Shown here one piece after another: positions 60,891 through 64,000 of a stretch of 64,000 bases of DNA (the stretch's first letter is position 1; every line of letters starts with the position of its first letter). Below the pieces are notes generated by a model. That model searched no databases and was not told where the DNA came from. It was given only the letters and a program-made list of their open reading frames with translations. This DNA is from a virus, in the IMG/VR virus record IMGVR_UViG_3300034356_001764, positions 16,204 through 80,203 of that record, one strand, 5' to 3'. The position numbers and the translations under genes are program-made.

Positions 60891-61310
60891 ATGAATATAT
60901 CTGTAAACTATGATGATACTGATGTAGCAAAAGCTCTCAGTAAAATTATTAAAGATCCTAATTCTGAGGAATTTGTCAAGCTGATTACCCCAATGATATG
61001 CTCTAGTGCGCAGGCATGTAATCAATTTTTTAAGCTTATGCTTGGTAATAAACTACCAGATGTAATGCCGGTTGGTACATTGTGCAAATTAGAGGTGAGT
61101 CAGTTAGGATATGGTAGTAACAAAGATGAAATTAGAGCTAAATATGCTGATGCTGATGACAAAATAGTTGTTAAAGTCAAAGAGTTTAGAGGATATCATG
61201 AGTATTCTGATTATGAGGTAACTTATAATAATATAAAACCTAATGGTGATATAAATATTGAAAGTACTTATACATCTACTAGACAGCTAGACATAATTGA
61301 AGAGATTTAA
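60891..61310 (+). CDS. Protein of unknown function (139 aa)
   Basis: Mixed alpha/beta; acidic N-terminal helical half (DDTDVAKALSKIIKDPNSEE) and beta-rich C-terminal half. Starts 2 bp after the previous stop. No family is recognised. Confidence 0.6.
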   Translation: MNISVNYDDTDVAKALSKIIKDPNSEEFVKLITPMICSSAQACNQFFKLMLGNKLPDVMPVGTLCKLEVSQLGYGSNKDEIRAKYADADDKIVVKVKEFRGYHEYSDYEVTYNNIKPNGDINIESTYTSTRQLDIIEEI

Positions 61311-61351
61311 GATAGTATATCTGTGGATATGCTTTTCCTGACCAAATGAGT

Positions 61352-61375
61352 AGGGGAGAGAAATCTCCCCTTTTT
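61352..61375 (+). terminator. Terminator with GAAA tetraloop
   Basis: AGGGGAGA-GAAA-TCTCCCCT, a perfect 8-bp stem, then TTTTC. Confidence 0.9.
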
Positions 61376-61467
61376 CATTGTGTAGCTATATAATGCCAAA
61401 TTTTAAAGGTTTAAAGATTAAACATATAATATTATATCATACATTTACTAATCTTTATGTATTTACA

Positions 61468-61737
61468 ATGTTATATCAGCTGCCCAACGGCAAGGTAATT
61501 TATATTTCAATTGAGCAATTCCTAGAGCTCACTGATGAGGATATCCAGTACATGATGTCAGTAGATTATGGTGATTATACAACAAATCCTTTCACTGATT
61601 CGGCAGTAATACAAAATTCAAAAGAAAAACACTATGATTTTGATTATCTAGTAGATGATGAAAATGATAATGAACCCATATCAGATGATGACCCATTTGA
61701 TGATATAATAGACCTTACGGATCCTTTGGATTATTAA
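61468..61737 (+). CDS. Short conserved phage protein with acidic tail (89 aa)
   Basis: I use the ATG at 61468 (MLYQLPNGKVIYISIEQFLE). Proteins beginning with a similar M-x-QLPNGK...IS.E..L.LTDE pattern are common in marine and Bacteroidota phages. The C-terminal half is very acidic (Asp-rich from about residue 58). The role is unknown. Confidence 0.6.
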   Translation: MLYQLPNGKVIYISIEQFLELTDEDIQYMMSVDYGDYTTNPFTDSAVIQNSKEKHYDFDYLVDDENDNEPISDDDPFDDIIDLTDPLDY

Positions 61738-61768
61738 TATTCTGACTTGCAATAAGAATATTATCACT

Positions 61769-61795
61769 TACTTATAGCTTGAGTGGCTATAAGTA
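61769..61795. repeat. Perfect 10-bp inverted repeat
   Basis: TACTTATAGC-TTGAGTG-GCTATAAGTA, in the gap between the acidic protein gene and the next start (61851). No T-run, so an operator or leader hairpin is more likely than a terminator. Confidence 0.6.
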
Positions 61796-61850
61796 TAGTA
61801 TTTCTACTCAAATTCAATTCATTTATTTTCTAACAATTAATTTTTGTGCT

Positions 61851-62318
61851 ATGAACTCAAAAGTAACAGTTGTGGCTGATGCTACTACAAATGCAGTGAT
61901 TAACAAATCAAACAATCCAGAGTATGGTTATGTTAAACTTGCTCAACCAAGAACAACAATTGATGATAATGGTTTCCTAAGAAGAACAGTATTGACAGCT
62001 TTAATTCAGGCTCCAATTGCAATTTTGCAGGAGATGGGTTATTATGCTGGTCAAATCTTAGAAGGTAAGATTATCATTAAAGAATCATTGACTCCTTTCA
62101 ACAAGAAAGATCCAAGCCGTGATTTGAAAGTTGCTGGTAAAAGCGGTATTCCTTGTACTATTGAAGGTAATCCTATTTACCGTAAAACTGTGTATGCTCA
62201 AGCAGGTAATGCTGAGGATATTACAATTCAACATGATAATACAGAAGAACTACGCAATGCTTATGCAGCAGAGCAAGGATCTTCTGCTATTCAACCTAAT
62301 CAAGAGTTTTCACTCTAA
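61851..62318 (+). CDS. Probable single-stranded DNA-binding protein (155 aa)
   Basis: I use the ATG at 61851 (MNSKVTVVADATTNAVINKS). The core YGYVKLAQPRTTIDDNGFLR ... GKIIIKESLTPF ... IEGNPIYRKTVY is beta-rich, like OB-fold SSBs I recall from crAss-like phages. CGT Arg and other frequently used codons suggest high expression. A strong terminator follows. It probably coats ssDNA in replication; unsearched. Confidence 0.55.
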   Translation: MNSKVTVVADATTNAVINKSNNPEYGYVKLAQPRTTIDDNGFLRRTVLTALIQAPIAILQEMGYYAGQILEGKIIIKESLTPFNKKDPSRDLKVAGKSGIPCTIEGNPIYRKTVYAQAGNAEDITIQHDNTEELRNAYAAEQGSSAIQPNQEFSL

Positions 62319-62339
62319 TAGGTTAATAATGATCACTAT

Positions 62340-62371
62340 AGGGAGCTGAGAAATTGGCTCCCTTTTTTTTA
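62340..62371 (+). terminator. Strong intrinsic terminator
   Basis: GGGAGC-(loop)-GCTCCC followed by eight T, just after the SSB-like gene. Confidence 0.85.
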
Positions 62372-62396
62372 TTGTTTAAATTAAATGTATATGATT

Positions 62397-62909
62397 ATGG
62401 AAAAGCAAAACACAAAACAAAAATTTGAGTATTCAGGGAATCTTGAAAACTATCAACTGATTAACCAACGTCCAACTGTAATGCAGTATGAGACAGATTG
62501 TTATTCTCAGTATCAGAACTATCTCTATAAGAGAGCACTTTATGGCCTGGAAGCATTATCACCACAAGAAATGAGTGCAATGTGCAGTAAGAAAAAACAA
62601 AGAGTGATTAATGTTTACAAGAGAGCACAAGTTGTACTTAATAAGTTTAAGCAACAAGTTACTATTCAGTATACTAATGTTTTCTTCAAGACTTTGTTCC
62701 CAAATAGTCCAATTACAGACTTCTTATTGTCTGAAGTTGAGACAGATGAGAAGTTCAAAAACACTCTAACTTTTAAAGATTTAAACATATCTAAAGAACA
62801 AATTATTGGTATCTTTATGTCTGAAGGTATCCTTCCTAAAAACTTTTTAAGTTTAGAAAGAGATCCTAATCATTTACCAAGATTAAAAAATGAAGTTAAA
62901 AGTATGTGA
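62397..62909 (+). CDS. Helical phage protein of unknown function (170 aa)
   Basis: I prefer the ATG at 62397 (MEKQNTKQKFEYSGNLENYQ), preceded by TGATTATG, over the ATGs at 62385 and 62391. Gln/Lys-rich helices follow, including YKRALYGLEALSPQEMSAM. It ends inside the next gene (20-bp overlap). Function unknown; likely in replication or DNA handling from context. Confidence 0.6.
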   Translation: MEKQNTKQKFEYSGNLENYQLINQRPTVMQYETDCYSQYQNYLYKRALYGLEALSPQEMSAMCSKKKQRVINVYKRAQVVLNKFKQQVTIQYTNVFFKTLFPNSPITDFLLSEVETDEKFKNTLTFKDLNISKEQIIGIFMSEGILPKNFLSLERDPNHLPRLKNEVKSM

Positions 62910-63294
62910 TGGATGTGGCAAAGAAAGGCCCATCTGGAAGAGTAGCGGAACTGGGGGATTAAAATTATGCCAACAATGCTGGAGTTGCCACAAAAGCGGA
63001 GAGAATATACAGAAACCAACAAGTTCTGAGATCCCCCGTGTTTCTGCCAAAAGAGCAAAGAAGGATGCTGAGTACAGTAAACTAAGACAAAGGTATCTTA
63101 CTGATAATTTTATGTGTGTAGTAAAGGTGAACGGATGTGGCCATGGTGCCACTGATGTTCATCATACATACGCAGGAGCTAACAGAGATGCTTTTTATTT
63201 AGTGCAAAGTACTTGGATACCAGTTTGTAGAAACTGTCATGATTGGATTCATTCTCACCCAGAACAAGCAAGAACAATGAATTGGTTAAAATGA
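62890..63294 (+). CDS. HNH endonuclease-like protein (134 aa)
   Basis: An N-terminal zinc-finger-like part (CDGCGKERPIWKSS ... CQQCWSCHKSG) is followed by the HNH-like core CVVKVNGCGHGATDVHHTYA and VCRNCHDWIHSHPEQA. The His pair and later Cys/His residues fit a beta-beta-alpha-metal nuclease. Possibly homing or DNA-processing. Confidence 0.7.
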   Translation: MKLKVCDGCGKERPIWKSSGTGGLKLCQQCWSCHKSGENIQKPTSSEIPRVSAKRAKKDAEYSKLRQRYLTDNFMCVVKVNGCGHGATDVHHTYAGANRDAFYLVQSTWIPVCRNCHDWIHSHPEQARTMNWLK

Positions 63295-63300
63295 TTGTAT

Positions 63301-64000
63301 ATGATTAAAGAAAAATTAAAAAGAAAGTCTGGTCCAAAATATAATATTGATAACCAGATATTTGGTTATTTAACTGTATTAAAATATGCTGGTGCTGGTA
63401 AACAACTTTGTAAATGTACTTGCGGTTGTGAAACAACTATTTCTACTGGATCACTTATAGGAGGACATAGAACAAGTTGTGGATGTAAAAAATATTATAG
63501 AGAACCGTCTAAAGATTGTACTAAGTGTGGAGTTACTTTATCAGATAAAAACAAAGCACATGCTAGAAAATATAAGAATGGTACATTTGCTAAATCTAGT
63601 GTTTGTAAACACTGTAAAAGTAAAGCTTCTTTTTGTTTTTATAACTATGAAGATTCAGAAATTGAAAAACTAAGTTTAAAAAGAAATAAAGATATAGCAA
63701 GACAAATTTCTTGGTACAAGAATGGAGAAGTTTATAAAAAAAGAGATGTTGCTTATAAGAAAAAACTTACAGCAGATCTTCATGATAAGTATATTACAAA
63801 AGTATTACTTGGTGATGGTTATTCTAAACAAGAAATTACTCCAAAACTAATAGAATCTAGAAGAGCTCAACTTAAAGTTTATAGAGAAAAAACAGGATAT
63901 TCTTGTGAAGAAGATTATATTAAGTATGAGTACAAAGGAGTAATGTATAATCAAAAGAATTATTGTGAAATGCTTGCAAAAGAATCAGGTCTTAGTTTTG
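63301..64000 (+). CDS. Cys-rich AP2/HNH-associated protein, N-terminal part (runs off right edge)
   Basis: The frame is open for at least 233 residues. The N-terminus, FGYLTVLKYAGAGKQLCKCT ... HRTSCGCKK, is of the AP2-like DNA-binding type that precedes homing-endonuclease domains. Further Cys pairs (CTKCGVTL; CKHCKSK) could bind zinc. Together with the HNH gene just upstream it may be a mobile-type gene pair. Not intron-associated as far as visible. Confidence 0.65.
   Translation, partial: MIKEKLKRKSGPKYNIDNQIFGYLTVLKYAGAGKQLCKCTCGCETTISTGSLIGGHRTSCGCKKYYREPSKDCTKCGVTLSDKNKAHARKYKNGTFAKSSVCKHCKSKASFCFYNYEDSEIEKLSLKRNKDIARQISWYKNGEVYKKRDVAYKKKLTADLHDKYITKVLLGDGYSKQEITPKLIESRRAQLKVYREKTGYSCEEDYIKYEYKGVMYNQKNYCEMLAKESGLSF

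Noticed and set aside
62890-64000. Insertion sequence or group I intron around the HNH-type genes
   Set aside because: No terminal inverted repeats, transposase or interrupted gene are visible; the genes follow the normal spacing of the arm.

Overview
The window is AT-rich, densely packed with genes and has no rRNA, tRNA or metabolic genes. It reads as one long piece of a tailed bacteriophage genome. The recognisable parts are a large terminase, portal, acidic scaffold candidate and major capsid protein, a very long tail-tip (muzzle or nozzle type) protein, connector-like proteins, fibres and a lysis cassette. No tape measure, sheath or baseplate set is seen, so a short-tailed (podovirus-like) particle is most likely. 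The host is probably a member of Bacteroidota: four operon heads carry an exact TATATTTG, the -7 element (TAnnTTTG) of that phylum, one with TTTG exactly 19 nt upstream. Translation starts lack GGAGG-type sites, and many proteins are of types I associate with Bacteroidota phages, including crAss-like ones (an IHF/HU-like protein, a PD-(D/E)XK nuclease and a podovirus-like module). Membership of Crassvirales is an inference and was not tested.

Positions 1-56,577 are all on the minus strand, so transcription runs from right to left. From the promoter side: a cytosine methyltransferase-like gene and small accessory genes including a GroES-like co-chaperonin (56.6-54.1 kb); tail fibres and a beta-helix tailspike candidate (53.7-49.7 kb); lysis genes (49.7-47.0 kb); small DNA-binding proteins, a nuclease and the terminase (46.9-41.7 kb); portal, scaffold candidate and capsid (41.7-35.9 kb); a row of small Lys-rich proteins (34.8-31.8 kb); a highly expressed virion protein and Cys-rich appendage proteins (30.5-23.7 kb); connector and muzzle proteins (23.5-15.8 kb); then four giant proteins that are probably packaged or ejected (15.8 kb to the left edge).

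The gene-free stretch 56,578-57,022 separates this from a plus-strand arm (57.0-64 kb) of small genes, many with their own terminator hairpin. That arm includes two probable highly expressed nucleic-acid-binding proteins, a glucosaminidase-like protein, an HNH nuclease and a Cys-rich gene cut by the right edge. A second gene-free stretch (58.1-58.6 kb) holds inverted and direct repeats.

The most striking feature is the 1757-residue protein at 10,500-15,773. It strings together a SET methyltransferase-like domain, a HAD phosphatase-like domain, a zinc ribbon, a GNAT acetyltransferase, a peptidoglycan-binding domain, an NlpC/P60-like domain and a lytic-transglycosylase-like domain. Short hydrophobic/Gln/Lys-Gly-Gly motifs sit between many of them. 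The same kind of Gly-Gly motif recurs in at least seven other late proteins. I propose that it marks processing or packaging of a virion-delivered set of enzymes. This is a hypothesis; no experiment or database search was possible.
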